From Caldimonas brevitalea (GTDB lineage Bacteria; Pseudomonadota; Gammaproteobacteria; Burkholderiales; Burkholderiaceae_C), in the NCBI RefSeq assembly GCF_001017435.1, contig NZ_CP011371.1, positions 3,410,001-3,474,000 of the forward strand: a DNA stretch of 64,000 nt, in the 5' to 3' direction. Under the pieces are notes generated by a model. The model was not told the origin of the DNA. It saw only the letters and a list, made by a program, of their open reading frames with translations, and did no database searches. The translations under genes were made by a program, and so were the position numbers. The stretch's first letter is position 1; each line of letters begins with the position of its first letter. Below, one piece after another: positions 63,501-64,000 of the stretch.

Positions 63501-64000
<500 letters not shown>

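Overview
The window is about 64 kb of high-GC, gene-dense DNA that reads as chromosome of a betaproteobacterium of the order Burkholderiales, probably the Rubrivivax/Leptothrix/Caldimonas side of it. This is inferred from the gene families, codon use, the Fur-box style and the order pheS-pheT-ihfA-merR-tRNA-Pro at the right end; nothing in the window names a species. I see no rRNA operon, prophage, CRISPR array or complete insertion sequence.

Layout. 1-13 kb: housekeeping and small hypothetical genes (BrkB-type membrane protein, metallophosphoesterase, YyaL-type thioredoxin-domain protein, PHB-depolymerase-type esterase, PAQR/hemolysin III protein), one 276-bp MITE-like element ending in the stop codon of the hemolysin III gene, and a secreted M14 carboxypeptidase with a PKD domain. 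13-21 kb: a 1563-residue hybrid kinase with two complete kinase cores, a second membrane sensor kinase and a solute-binding protein. 21-25 kb: a DUF4148 protein, a secreted GH46 chitosanase with an unassigned C-terminal half, and a secreted protein with two tandem copies of one domain. 24.9-27.7 kb: a minus-strand operon (outer-membrane protein, FMN-binding protein, ApbE flavin transferase, four-helix His-rich membrane protein) behind a Fur-like box, read here as an iron-regulated extracytoplasmic flavin electron-transfer unit. 28-34.7 kb: a plus-strand sugar operon (GH1 beta-glucosidase, binding protein, two permeases, ATPase, LacI regulator) behind a perfect 14-bp LacI-type operator. 35-38 kb: a GAF/PAS hybrid kinase carrying 13 consecutive CAG codons. 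38-41 kb: a TonB-dependent siderophore receptor and PepSY protein behind a 19-bp palindromic Fur box.

41.3-46 kb holds the most unusual locus: a full-length LanB-type lantibiotic dehydratase, divergent from a 100-residue protein followed by a JmjC-like cupin oxygenase, with no LanC cyclase, protease or exporter nearby. It could be a small RiPP-like modification system, with the 100-residue protein as the first candidate substrate. It is followed by a diverged paralog of the M14 carboxypeptidase in the opposite orientation.

48.5-59.8 kb: a membrane protein, a di-haem cytochrome c peroxidase followed by a sensor kinase and a response regulator (the last two linked by a chain of overlapping micro-ORFs), a GAF protein, a host-attachment-family protein, small secreted proteins, an alpha carbonic anhydrase and an M32 carboxypeptidase. 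60-64 kb: tRNA-Pro(GGG), a MerR regulator, ihfA, pheT and the 3' part of pheS.

Taken together the window suggests an environmental heterotroph that degrades polymers (chitosan, peptides, beta-glucosides, possibly PHB) and takes up iron with siderophores. Protein starts were chosen from ribosome-binding sites, signal peptides and family length; domain assignments come from reading motifs, not from database searches.
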